Assembly: GCF_001548095.1 (NCBI RefSeq)
Contig: NZ_AP014816.1
Location: 1 to 60,790, forward strand
Reading direction: 5' to 3'
Length of the DNA: 60,790 nt
Source: Geminocystis sp. NIES-3708
GTDB lineage: Bacteria; Cyanobacteriota; Cyanobacteriia; Cyanobacteriales; Cyanobacteriaceae
Within the stretch, counting starts at the first letter, position 1, and every line of letters starts with the position of its first letter. Shown piece by piece: positions 37,104-46,470 of this stretch. Both the position numbers and the translations under genes were made by a program. The notes beneath the pieces were generated by a model. It saw nothing but the letters and a program-made list of their open reading frames with translations. It had not been told where the DNA came from and made no database searches.

Positions 37104-38027
37104 TTATTTTTTTTGACAAATCCACAAATAATCATGTTCTTCGATATGTTTATTTAATGCCCTTACTGGTGAAATTATAGGTTTGTATTCTTGTCTTTTT
37201 TTATAAGCCTCTTGATATTTTGCATTTGATATATCTGAATAAGTAGGCTCTTCGATTATTGTTTTCCATATATCATGTAAAAATCCACGAAAAGAATAAC
37301 TTTTATCTTGATAATATCTTGCCATTTTTTCATGTTCAGCAATTTCTTTTTCTAGATATTTTAACTGTAAGTTAACTGCTACTTGCAAAGCAAATAGTAA
37401 TGGTTTTTCAACATTATGAGATTCAATACCACAAGTAATAGGCAAAATACAACCTGATATGGAAGGACTTGCCTCAATCGCTGTTAATAAACCTCGAAAA
37501 CTTTCTAACATTGATTCAGTGAATTGAGTAACTAAATCTGCTTTAGTGAGAATTATCGCCAGTGAAATAGGACGGTTAATATAAGGTAAAGTTTTATTAA
37601 TCAAAGCCGTCATTCTACCTATTTGATTACTACGAATATCTCCACTTGCTAAAGCATGACCATCACAAAACATCATAATACCATCAGCTTGACGTAAATC
37701 ACTTACTAAAAGTCTTGTCTGTTCACTATCTTGAGTTTCCCGTATTGCCCCCCCTCGATAATCAGCCCATGTAAAAGGAAATATATTTTTATTGTCATAT
37801 TGTAAATAAAAGTTATATTCTCTGCGTTGATCTGTTGCTGAAGGATATATTCCTTGTGAAATATTTTGGGCTAACTCCATAAGTCTTTCATGATCATTAG
37901 AATTTTGTGCTTTTAAACCAAAACTTTCTATTCCCTTTTGCAGTATTCCATACAAAGTAGCCATATAAGTTGTTTTTCCTACCCCTGTATGCCCAATTTC
38001 AACGATACGCATTATTTTTTTGCACAT
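37104..38027 (-). CDS. TRAFAC-like GTPase A
   Basis: A 307-residue GTPase with G1 EIGHTGVGKTTYMATLYG, G3 FTWADYRGGAIRETQ and G4 ILTKADLVT. It is close to GTPase B along its length. The second ATG (MRIVEIGHTG, at 38013-38015) gives an N-terminus that matches GTPase B better than the first ATG. It is first of the GTPase/partner run. The upstream 287 bases (38028-38314) contain no gene and separate it from the radical SAM gene. Confidence 0.85.
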   Translation of the reverse strand: MCKKIMRIVEIGHTGVGKTTYMATLYGILQKGIESFGLKAQNSNDHERLMELAQNISQGIYPSATDQRREYNFYLQYDNKNIFPFTWADYRGGAIRETQDSEQTRLLVSDLRQADGIMMFCDGHALASGDIRSNQIGRMTALINKTLPYINRPISLAIILTKADLVTQFTESMLESFRGLLTAIEASPSISGCILPITCGIESHNVEKPLLFALQVAVNLQLKYLEKEIAEHEKMARYYQDKSYSFRGFLHDIWKTIIEEPTYSDISNAKYQEAYKKRQEYKPIISPVRALNKHIEEHDYLWICQKK

Positions 38028-38314
38028 AATGTGTAAAGTTATTTTACATAATTATTCGAGAATTTTTTGGTAAAGAATTGTTAACTTATTCTGAATAACT
38101 CTAATAATACAAACAAAAAAAATATATTGCAAAGCAACAATATGCTATCATAAAAACTTAGATACAATCGAGAACATAAGTACTCAGACAAAATTAATTG
38201 TATATAGGCGATGCACTCATGCGAGTGCGAAGCTGCCCGTTATTGTTATCAGAGGTTTGATATAAATAAAATGCACAATTAATTTTACTCACCTACTTAG
38301 AACTGAGGTAATTG
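38028..38314. other. Intergenic between radical SAM gene and GTPase A
   Basis: AT-rich with the word GGCGATGCACTCATGCGAGTGCGAAGC near 38208 split here as GCACTCATGCGAGTGC, a small GC-rich palindrome. It may hold the promoter of the GTPase run. No gene seen. Confidence 0.35.
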
Positions 38315-38962
38315 TTAATCACTTGGCAATTTTATTCCTTTTTCTAACATTTTTTGTTCAAACATCTCTCTAAAATTAGGTTGATTAGGAACACCATTAA
38401 AACTTAAAATACCATTATTATCCACAAAAAATTCTAACCCACAACCAGAATCATCCTGTTTTAATATTTCTTGAACTAACTTTTTATAACGATTAGTTAA
38501 AGGTAATAATCTTTGATTTTTTGAGCCTCGCCAACGCAAATCACTGTGTAATTCTTCTTTATATAAACCATCAATTAATAAATCTATTTTACTTAAAAAT
38601 AACTTCTGATATTGAGAACCATAACGAACTAAATTTTCTAAAGTATAACCAGTGTAACAAACAACTCCTAAATCTTTTTTTAACTTAATTATATCTATTA
38701 AATTACTTAATTCTTCTGCTTGTAACATGGGTTCTCCTCCTGAAAAAGTAACTCCTTCTATCCCTTTTTGAGTTAAAATCCAATCCGCTAAAAATTGAAG
38801 AGAAATTGATTCCCCTCCTTCTTCTAAATCCCATGATTCTGGCACAATACAATTAGGACAAGCAAATTTACATCCTTGTACCCAAATTACGGCACGAGAA
38901 AAAAAACCTAAAACCTTTACAGGAGATTGATAGCGAAAAATCCTTATTTGTTTCGTATTCAT
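38315..38962 (-). CDS. Radical SAM activating-enzyme-like protein
   Basis: About 215 residues from the ATG MNTKQIRIFRYQSPVKVLG (an upstream ATG at 38993-38995 adds 11 residues). The iron-sulfur site CKFACPNC (CxxxCxxC) follows VIWVQG, and GVTFSGGEPML is the usual SAM/glycine motif. Size and motifs fit NrdG/PflA-type activases, which make glycyl radicals. No glycyl-radical partner (NrdD, PflB) is encoded nearby, so the target may be one of the system's proteins or a nucleotide, as in defence-linked radical SAM enzymes. It precedes the GTPases on the same strand. Confidence 0.82.
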   Translation of the reverse strand: MNTKQIRIFRYQSPVKVLGFFSRAVIWVQGCKFACPNCIVPESWDLEEGGESISLQFLADWILTQKGIEGVTFSGGEPMLQAEELSNLIDIIKLKKDLGVVCYTGYTLENLVRYGSQYQKLFLSKIDLLIDGLYKEELHSDLRWRGSKNQRLLPLTNRYKKLVQEILKQDDSGCGLEFFVDNNGILSFNGVPNQPNFREMFEQKMLEKGIKLPSD

Positions 38963-39173
38963 ATTTTGTATGTTTAGATTGTTAAATCTTTGCAATTTTA
39001 GATTTGATTTTTGCGTACTTAAAAGTTTGTGAAAATTAGACCCCTAGCAAAGAGGAAATCAAAACTCATATTTTTAGTTCGATTGTCAGTTTTATCCAAT
39101 TAGAATTAGCACGATTTAATTCTCAAATAATCAATTGGTATGATCTTAAAAGAAATATGTTTAATAAAATAAT

Positions 39174-41291
39174 ATGATTTTAAATAAAAACTCAGAACAA
39201 CTATTACCCAACTTATTTACTACTAATGCTAATGAAAGTCAACTAAAAGCAATTCAAACCACAGAAGGAGTTTTATTAATCATAGCAGGTCCGGGCAGTG
39301 GTAAAACTTTTACCTTAGTTGAGCGAATTGTTTATCTAATCACCCAAAAAGATGTTACTCCTGAATCGTTATTTGTGGTGACATTTACCGAGAAAGCTGC
39401 CCATGAATTAACTACTAGAATTTCTAATCGTCTTAATCAGCTTAATATTCGTTTTAACCTTAACGAGATGTATTTGGGTACTTTTCATTCTATATGTCTG
39501 CGGTAGTTAGATGAATACCGAGAGTTTACCCGTCTTAAGCGTAACTTTATCATGATGGATCAGTTTGACCAACAATATTTTCTCTATCAAAGGTTAGCTG
39601 ATTATCAGAATATTCCCAATATTGAATTAATTTGGGGCGATCGCGCTGAAAGTACATGGACTAAAACTGCTAAACTTTTAAGATGGTTAAATACTGTCAG
39701 TGAAGAAGCCTTAGAAACGGCAATTTTAATTAATGCCCCTGAAAAAAATGTTAAGACATTAGGATTATGTTACCAACTTTATCAACAACAGTTAGAAGCT
39801 GAAAACGCCCTTGATTTCTCTACAATCCAATTTGAAGCAATTAAGGTTATTGCAAAATCAACCCCAAGTTTTAAGCACTCTACAAAGCAAAATTAACTAT
39901 TTGATGGTAGATGAATATCAAGATACTAATACCATTCAAGATAGGATTTTAAATTTAATCGCAGGGGATAATCCTAACCTCTGTGTAGTGGGAGATGATG
40001 ACCAAGGTTTATACCGTTTCCGAGGGGCAACTATCCGTAATATTCTGCAATTTAAAGACAAATTCCCAGATAATAACTGTCAACAGGTAGAATTAACCGT
40101 TAATTATCGTTCTCACCCTGAAATAATCCATTTTTATAACCGTTGGATGAGAGAACCAGATTGGGTAATTAAGAATCAATCCTATCGTTATGATAAGCAA
40201 ATTAAACCCCGTGGGGCTGATTTTCCTGATGTGCCTAGGGTAATGAAGGCATCTGGTTTAAGCAAGGTAGATTGGCATGAGGAAGTATTAGCTTTTTTAT
40301 TAGAGTAAAAAAATAGTGGTAATTTAACTGATTGGAATCAAGTAGCTTTTTTATTTCGTTCGGTCAAAAATGACAAAGTAATTGCTTTAGCCCAATATTT
40401 AGAAGCTCATGGAATAAGTGTTTATTCCCCTCGTTCAAATCAGTTTTTTGACAGAGAAGAAATTAGATTAATTATCGGTGCTTTAATCTTTTTATTTCCT
40501 CAGTTTCCTAAGATTAGAAAATAGGCTGATAATATTGATTTACCGATTTGGGATTACTATGACAATGATTATTTTCGATTATTTGCTAATGAGTTACGAA
40601 AACCTGAAAATGAGGACTTGTTGAAGTGGTGTAAGCCCTTAGCTAAAAAACATTTAACTTTAATTGATAACACTAATTATGCTTTTTCTGGTTTATTTTA
40701 TCAACTATTACAGTTTCCTTTATTTAGTCAATATTTAGACGAAAATCTCTTACAGCAAAAGGGATCAAAAATAGTAGGGTTATGCGTAATTTAGCTATTT
40801 TCTCTCAGTTATTAGCTAAGTTTGAATATCTCAATAATATTAATGTTTTTACTCCTAAATATTTAGATAGTTATTTACAAAAATTATTTAATCAATTTTT
40901 CCGTTTTTTAAAAGATGGCAGTATTGATGAATATGAAGATGAGGCTGAATATGCCCCTAGTGGTTGTGTTTCTTTTTTGACTATTCACCAATCAAAAGGC
41001 TTAGAATTTCCTGTGGTAATAGTTGATTCATTAGAAGCTGTACCCTATCGTCAAGATACAGAATTAGGAGTAATTTTAGAGGATAATTATTATCATCATC
41101 CACCTTTTGAACCTCTAACAGAAATTAAGTTTTTTGATTTTTATCGTCTCTTTTATACGGCTTTTTCTCGTAGTCAAAATTTATTAGTTTTAACTTGTCT
41201 TGAAAGGCAAGGTAGGGGGAAAACTCCTTCTAAATATTTTACCGATTATTTTAATGATCTTCCTAATTGGCGATCGCCATGGAATATGTGA
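39174..41291 (+). pseudogene. UvrD/PcrA-like helicase, several stops and frameshifts
   Basis: The N-terminus has motif I (IAGPGSGKTFTLVERI) and Ia (VVTFTEKAAHEL). TAG at 39505-39507 interrupts the frame, which goes on as LDEYREFTRLKRNFI. A frameshift near 39850-39896 leads to motif II/III (DEYQDTNTIQDRI, VVGDDDQGLYRFRGA) and motif IV (VELTVNYRSHPEI). TAA at 40306, TAG near 40523 and a further shift near 40770 follow before motif V/VI (FLTIHQSKGLEFPVVIVDS, LFYTAFSRSQNLLVL). All helicase motifs remain recognisable, so decay is recent, or the assembly carries errors here. Its downstream end joins a DUF3883 fragment at a GGCGATCGCC site. Confidence 0.85.
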
Positions 41292-41662
41292 TGAACTATG
41301 AAAGGGAAAGGGGTTGGATTCCCACTGATGTTAGTCAACTTCGGGATGGTTGCGGTTTTGATATTCTTAGCGTTGAAGATAGAGAAGATGATAGTAACAA
41401 TGTTCTAGTAAGAAGGATTGAGGTAAAAGGCAGAGCAGATTTTAACCAAGATATTTGCTTAACTAACAATGAATGGCGACGGGCGCAACAATTAGGGGAT
41501 AGTTACTGGTTATATGTGGTATGGGGTTGTAAAACTAATGCACCGCAACTAATAACTATTCAAAATCCTGTGGTAGCTTTAGCTGGTAATGTTAAGGAGG
41601 TTAAACAAGTAACTCGTTATATCATTGGTGGTTCAACTTTAGCTCAGTATCATTCTGGTTAG
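41279..41662 (+). pseudogene. DUF3883 domain fragment
   Basis: From ATG at 41279 the frame reads MEYVMNYERERGWIPTDVSQ, then GCGFDILSVEDREDD and IEVKGRADFNQDICLTNNEW. This is a DUF3883 domain, normally found at the C-terminus of large helicase or defence proteins. Here it begins directly at a GGCGATCGCC palindrome (41269-41278) in another frame from the helicase, so it is the tail of a second gene joined on by recombination. The IEVKG block resembles a nuclease core. Confidence 0.7.
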
Positions 41663-41706
41663 ATTGAATTATTTAACGACGATAATTAACATAGTAGTCT
41701 TCTAAG

Positions 41707-43029
41707 CTATTCGAGAGAAATACCTTGAATTTGTTGAAAAAGACTTGTTGCATAAGAATCTGTCATACCAGAAATGTAGTCTATGATCTTTGAAATTTTC
41801 TGGTATGAATTTTCAGAAGAAACTGCACGGTATTTTTGTGGTAGCATTAAAAGCAGTAACTTGTCTTTGCGACTGTTAGAAAAAATAGCATTAACAAACT
41901 TAGTAAATAACGTTCCTAATACTTCATAACCTGCCACTTGAATACGAACTACATCTGGATGAAAGAAAACTAATTGCGCAGTTTTTTGTTCAATTATTTT
42001 TAGATGAACAGCATAAGAAGTTTGGGATAATAGCGCTTTATCAAAAGTACCACTTAGAAGTTCTTGTTCATGATCTAAAAAAATTTCTGCTGTTGCCATA
42101 ATCAGTCGGTTAATCGCTTTTGATCTTAAATATTTAACTTGTTCTTCTTCACTACAATTACTATATTTTTTCAAGTCTATTTGAGCAATTTGATTAAGTA
42201 AATCTTTTACTTCTTGAAAAGGTATATAACCCATACGATATGCGTCTTCTATATCAACAATAGAATAACAAATATCATCTGCTGCTTCAACTAAAAAAGT
42301 AAGGGGATGTCTTGCCCACCAAGCTACTTCAGAAGAACGTTTAATTAAACCTAGTACCTTTGCTATCTCAGTAAATAATGATTTTTCTGACTGAAAAAAT
42401 CCGTATTTTAATATACTTCTCCCAGTGTAATCCTTGATTATATTGTTTGGAATAAGAGACTCTCTAGGGTATTTAGTGAAAGCGGCTAAAGTGGGATAAG
42501 TAAGTTGCATTCCACCTTTTATAGATGCTTCTTCTATGTAAGTTAGAATACGAAACCCTTGAGCATTTCCTTCAAACCAATCAAAATCATTTTTTTGTTC
42601 TTTAGTTAAATCTTGTATAAAATTAGTTTGATTAGTCAAACAACGAAATGCGTTTCGGATTGCATCTTCTCCAGAATGTCCAAAAGGAGGATTACCAATA
42701 TCATGTGCAATACAAGCGGCTGCCACAATATCTCCAAAATCTTCGCAAATAAAATTTTTAAGTTTAGATCTTTTAATGATTTCTTTGCCTACAAATCTAC
42801 TTAAAGAACGACCTACACAGGAAACTTCTAAACTATGAATAAGACGAGTACGAACATAATCGTTTTTTACAAGAGAAAATACTTGTGTTTTATCCTTTAG
42901 CCGACGAAAAGCAGAAGAAAATATTAATTTATCATAATCTTTTTGAAAGGGAGTGCGTGTAAAATCGAAATCTTCTGGTTCATCTTTTCCCAATCTTTTA
43001 GGATTTAGTAGTTGATGCCAATTCATCAT
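41707..43029 (-). CDS. dgt: dGTPase (HD-domain dNTP triphosphohydrolase)
   Basis: A 440-residue HD-domain enzyme. The start has DFDFTRTPFQKDYDKLIFSS and FRRLKDKTQVFSL, typical of Dgt. Metal ligands are His in RTRLIHSLEVSCVG, the HD pair in AACIAHDIGNPPFGHSG, and a later Asp in EAADDICYSIVDIED. The family hydrolyses dGTP to deoxyguanosine and triphosphate. Versions in defence islands lower dGTP during phage infection. It is divergently transcribed from a deaminase gene with a related role, which supports a defence function. Motifs appear intact. The second ATG is an equal start candidate. Confidence 0.9.
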   Translation of the reverse strand: MMNWHQLLNPKRLGKDEPEDFDFTRTPFQKDYDKLIFSSAFRRLKDKTQVFSLVKNDYVRTRLIHSLEVSCVGRSLSRFVGKEIIKRSKLKNFICEDFGDIVAAACIAHDIGNPPFGHSGEDAIRNAFRCLTNQTNFIQDLTKEQKNDFDWFEGNAQGFRILTYIEEASIKGGMQLTYPTLAAFTKYPRESLIPNNIIKDYTGRSILKYGFFQSEKSLFTEIAKVLGLIKRSSEVAWWARHPLTFLVEAADDICYSIVDIEDAYRMGYIPFQEVKDLLNQIAQIDLKKYSNCSEEEQVKYLRSKAINRLIMATAEIFLDHEQELLSGTFDKALLSQTSYAVHLKIIEQKTAQLVFFHPDVVRIQVAGYEVLGTLFTKFVNAIFSNSRKDKLLLLMLPQKYRAVSSENSYQKISKIIDYISGMTDSYATSLFQQIQGISLE

Positions 43030-43345
43030 TATATTTATACCTGCATATTATTATTAAAAAATTGGAGTTTTGTATGAAAATTTAAAAATTGCTGAGATTC
43101 TTATTATTAAAAACACTGACTTTTAGTATAAAATTTATAGTACATATAGCTTTAATATCAAATTTTTAGTTTATAGTCGTTTCAAATAAGAATGAAACAG
43201 TTTAAGAATAGTAATATTTATCTCAAAAACCCAGATAGTAGGCGATGCCAACCCTACAAAATTTTTCAACGTGTCTCAAACTTAATTGAAATAACTATAA
43301 GTAAAAATATTATCTGTACTACTCAGTATATTAAGAAAAAGTATA
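43030..43345. promoter_or_regulatory. Divergent promoter region of the dGTPase/deaminase pair
   Basis: 316 bases between two divergent genes. GTTTCA...TGAAAC (43179-43198) is an inverted repeat with the same spacing and core (TTTCAAATAAG-NN-TGAAA) as the tandem repeat at 656-912. It may be an operator or an unrelated common word. No gene here. Confidence 0.4.
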
Positions 43346-45229
43346 ATGTCTAACGGCTCGCAGGGAATACACACAATTTATCAAGAACGTAGCAAATTCG
43401 TCGTTATTGGTCTTACGGGTAGAGCTGGTTCAGGTTGTTCTACTGTAGCTAATATCTTAACTCAAGACTTTAATCAAGTAAAATTACCTGAGCCATTTAG
43501 ATCTAATTTTCCTAAGAATAGTGAGCGTAAATACACAATAGTCTATGATTATATCTCTCAACATTGGCAGAAATTTTATAAAATTTCTGTGGCAGATATA
43601 ATCACTTTATTTATCTTAGATGAAAGTGTGGAAAAATTAACTGATTTTATACATACTAATTCTATAGAAACTAAAGATGATAATAAAGATAATGAAAATG
43701 ATAAAAAAGAACTATTTAAACAGAAAATAAATAGTGATTATGATAAATATAAAGAAGAAAGAAATGAATGCAAAGAAATTTTGAAAAAGGATGAACAAGA
43801 TATAACAAAAGAAGAATTTGAAAAATGTGATAATTTTTACTTTAAAACATTAGGTGATTTTACTTGCTCTATTAAAAAAACTATCACTGAAGTTTATCCC
43901 GATGTAAGAGAGGATAAAATCTATCAATTAATAGGCAATAATATTCGATTTTTTGATAAAGCATTTGTAACAAATACTGATAATGGTAGTTATCATAATA
44001 TCTATAAAATAGCAGAAAAAATCAATACATTTATCAAATTAATTAGAAGGATAATTAAAAAGAAAAATAATCACCAGCAAAATGCAATGATTGTTATTGA
44101 TGCTATAAAAAATCCATTTGAAGCATTTTTTTTTCAAGATAGATATTCTGCTTTTTATTTAATGTCTATTAATACTGGAGATGATACTCGGATAAAAAGA
44201 TTACAGGAACAAAAAAACTTAAATAAAGAACAAATAAAAAATATAGAAGAATCTTCAGAATTCAAAAAATTATCAAAATTTATTACCGAGGATATTCAAA
44301 AATGTATAGAAATATCAGATATACATCTAAATAATCCACAACAAGGTAATGAAGACAGATCATTACTGAAAAAGCAGTTAGCCCAATATTTAGCACTAAT
44401 TATACACCCTGGGTTAATAACGCCAAGCCCTACAGAAAGATGTATGCAAATTGCCTATGGAGCAAAACTAAACTCTGGATGTATTTCTAGGCAAGTAGGA
44501 GCTGTGATAACAGATCAAAATTATTCTATCAAAGCGGTTGGTTGGAATGATACTCCCGCAGGACAAGTTCCTTGTTTATTGCGTAGTGCAACTTCCTTGT
44601 TTAGATATGACGATAGAGAAGCATTTAGTGATTACGAAAACAATGACCAAAAATTTCAAGATACAATGAAAGAAACATATTTTAATAGTAATTCAAATTC
44701 AGATGAACTAAAAGGCAGAAATCTATCATTTTGTTTTAAGGATGTTAAAAATAGTATAGAGAGGGAAAAAAATCAAGTTCATACTAGATCGTTACACGCC
44801 GAGGAAAATGCTTTTTTACAAATCAGTAAATACGGTGGTATTGGAATTGAAGGCGGAATATTGTTTACAACGGCTAGTCCTTGGGAATTGTGTGCAAAAA
44901 AAGCCTATCAACTTGGTATTCAAAAAATAATATACATTGATCCTTATCCTGGTATTGCTGAGCCTCATATTCTCAAAAATGGACAAAAAAAACCAGAAAT
45001 GGAATTATTTCATGGAGCAATAGGAAGAGCTTATCATCAACTATATCAACCAATTCTCCCTTATAAAGATGAATTAGCTATGTTAATTAAAATTAAATAT
45101 AAAAATTATAAATCTCAGAAAGAGTTAGAAGAAGAATTAGAGCAAAAGACTAAAAAAAATCGTGAATTAGAAAAAGAACTTCAAGAATTGAGAAGTCAAA
45201 ATGATCAATTAAAGAAACAAATTGAATAG
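43346..45229 (+). CDS. P-loop/cytidine-deaminase fusion, anti-phage dCTP deaminase-like
   Basis: A 627-residue protein. The N-terminus has a P-loop kinase-like domain (GLTGRAGSGCSTVANIL near residue 22). A Lys/Glu-rich middle leads to the C-terminal deaminase domain: GCISRQVGAVITDQNYSIKA, the catalytic HAE in VHTRSLHAEENAFLQ, then TTASPWELCAKKAYQLGI. A coiled-coil tail ends the protein. This is the layout of the anti-phage dCTP/dCMP deaminases that drain deoxycytidine nucleotides. The usual zinc motif is PCxxC, but here the first Cys is Trp (PWELC, TGG codon), so one zinc ligand seems missing. The divergent dGTPase makes a joint nucleotide-depletion function likely. Confidence 0.83.
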   Translation: MSNGSQGIHTIYQERSKFVVIGLTGRAGSGCSTVANILTQDFNQVKLPEPFRSNFPKNSERKYTIVYDYISQHWQKFYKISVADIITLFILDESVEKLTDFIHTNSIETKDDNKDNENDKKELFKQKINSDYDKYKEERNECKEILKKDEQDITKEEFEKCDNFYFKTLGDFTCSIKKTITEVYPDVREDKIYQLIGNNIRFFDKAFVTNTDNGSYHNIYKIAEKINTFIKLIRRIIKKKNNHQQNAMIVIDAIKNPFEAFFFQDRYSAFYLMSINTGDDTRIKRLQEQKNLNKEQIKNIEESSEFKKLSKFITEDIQKCIEISDIHLNNPQQGNEDRSLLKKQLAQYLALIIHPGLITPSPTERCMQIAYGAKLNSGCISRQVGAVITDQNYSIKAVGWNDTPAGQVPCLLRSATSLFRYDDREAFSDYENNDQKFQDTMKETYFNSNSNSDELKGRNLSFCFKDVKNSIEREKNQVHTRSLHAEENAFLQISKYGGIGIEGGILFTTASPWELCAKKAYQLGIQKIIYIDPYPGIAEPHILKNGQKKPEMELFHGAIGRAYHQLYQPILPYKDELAMLIKIKYKNYKSQKELEEELEQKTKKNRELEKELQELRSQNDQLKKQIE

Positions 45230-45284
45230 TTAGTTTCTCGTAAATCAAAAACAAAAAATTTAGGCTTAAATAAAAAAAACTCCG

Positions 45285-45363
45285 TTTTCCTTTACACTTA
45301 AAATAATTACAAGTAATAAGTTTTATGACTGATAATCCCCGTTTACAGTCAAAAAAGCAAAGC
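45285..45363 (+). repeat. Leader repeat, copy A
   Basis: TTTTCCTTTACACTTAAAAT, then AATTACAAGTAATAAG leads to an ATG at 45325 with a 14-codon frame. Similar leaders occur at 45960 and 46870. Here the frame (MTDNPRLQSKKQSN) stops quickly and BrnT follows. Confidence 0.7.
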
Positions 45364-45378
45364 AATAGTTAAATAAAT

Positions 45379-45660
45379 ATGAATTTTGAATGGGATATAA
45401 ATAAAAATATTAGTAATCAACAAAAACATGGGATTACTTTTGAAGAAGCACAGTCAATTTTTGATGATTTATCCGCTATTATTTTTGAAGACGATCGATT
45501 TGCTTATGGTGAATCTCGATTTATCATCATAGGTCAAATATATTTAGAAACTCTCAATAAGTATATTTTAGGTATTGTAGTTTATACTGAAAGAGCAGAC
45601 AAAATTCGGATTATTTCAGCGAGAAAAGCCTCTAAACAGGAAAGAAAACTATATGAATAA
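45379..45660 (+). CDS. brnT: BrnT-type toxin
   Basis: 93 residues, the usual length. MNFEWDINKNISNQQKHGIT is the diagnostic start (FEWD..K...N..KHGI.F), followed by FEEAQSIFDD, and IRIISARKASKQERKLYE at the end. BrnT is a RelE-like ribonuclease toxin. The antitoxin gene overlaps its end by 8 bases. The pair lies between two leader repeats. Confidence 0.93.
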   Translation: MNFEWDINKNISNQQKHGITFEEAQSIFDDLSAIIFEDDRFAYGESRFIIIGQIYLETLNKYILGIVVYTERADKIRIISARKASKQERKLYE

Positions 45661-45934
45661 GAAAAATTTTTCTGATATGTCAAAAGAAGAAAGACAAAAA
45701 ATTGTCTGGGAAATGTCTGATGAGGATATTGATTTTAGCGATATACCTGAAATTAATGAAGATTTTTTCAAGACAGCAAAAAGAATCGAACATCCTCGCA
45801 AATCCAAGACAGATAACGTTAGAATCAAATCAGATCTCATAAACTGGTTTAAAAGTCATGCTCAAGAAAATAGTTATGAAGTATTAATAAATAATGTTCT
45901 TGAAAACTATATTCACCATCAAACTGAAAATTAA
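45653..45934 (+). CDS. brnA: BrnA-type antitoxin
   Basis: 93 residues. The start MNKKNFSDMSKEERQKIVWE carries the acidic toxin-binding part (DEDIDFSDIPE) and the C-terminus NVRIKSDLINWFKSHAQENS is the ribbon-helix-helix DNA-binding domain. It should neutralise BrnT and repress the operon. Overlap with brnT indicates coupling. Confidence 0.9.
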   Translation: MNKKNFSDMSKEERQKIVWEMSDEDIDFSDIPEINEDFFKTAKRIEHPRKSKTDNVRIKSDLINWFKSHAQENSYEVLINNVLENYIHHQTEN

Positions 45935-45959
45935 ATAAAACTACAATAACGCTGATTTT

Positions 45960-46078
45960 AGCCCGATTTTGCTTTACACAAATAACTACAAGTGATAAAG
46001 TTTATGTCAAAAGACGATCGCCCTTTAATTTTCCCGAACGAGATTATGAAAATCGTCTCAGAAACTAGATTAAAATAA
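45960..46078 (+). repeat. Leader repeat, copy B, with a 24-codon remnant
   Basis: TAGCCCGATTTTGCTTTACA, then AATAACTACAAGTGATAAAG reaches ATG at 46004. The frame MSKDDRPLIFPNEIMKIV stops at 46076-46078. It closely matches the leader and first codons of the DUF1156 gene (ATG 46918; GACGATCGCC in both), so it is a truncated duplicate. Confidence 0.75.
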
Positions 46079-46125
46079 ATCTATCAAGCTCAATACTATT
46101 CTTCTACCCATAACCTACTTTTATT

Positions 46126-46467
46126 ATGGCAAAAATCACCTTAGAAGTTCCAGATGAACTGTCAGAACAATTATTACAAATAGGCGATCGACTTCCTGAA
46201 GTTTTAGCATTGAGTTTGCAACAACCGCTACTCCCTGCTAAGATTTATCACTATATTCTCAATTTTTTAGCTAGTAAACCGACACCAGAACAAATTGTTG
46301 CTTTTCGTCCTACTGCTCAAATGCAGGAACGTCTCTACACGCTATTAACACGGAGTAAAACTGGTAAACTTACATCTACAGAAAAGCAAGAACTTGATGA
46401 ATATGAACGCATTGAACACTTGATTATTATGCTTAAAGCAGGAAGTTTTCCTTATTTAGAAAGTTAA
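46126..46467 (+). CDS. Hypothetical protein, antitoxin-like
   Basis: 113 residues beginning MAKITLEVPDELSEQLLQIG, a common cyanobacterial start resembling antitoxins, followed by a helical region (TPEQIVAFRPTAQMQERLYT). Four bases separate its stop from the next gene, an HNH protein. Such two-gene units recur in cyanobacteria and may be a toxin-antitoxin-like pair; the function is unproven. Confidence 0.6.
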   Translation: MAKITLEVPDELSEQLLQIGDRLPEVLALSLQQPLLPAKIYHYILNFLASKPTPEQIVAFRPTAQMQERLYTLLTRSKTGKLTSTEKQELDEYERIEHLIIMLKAGSFPYLES

Positions 46468-46470
46468 TTT

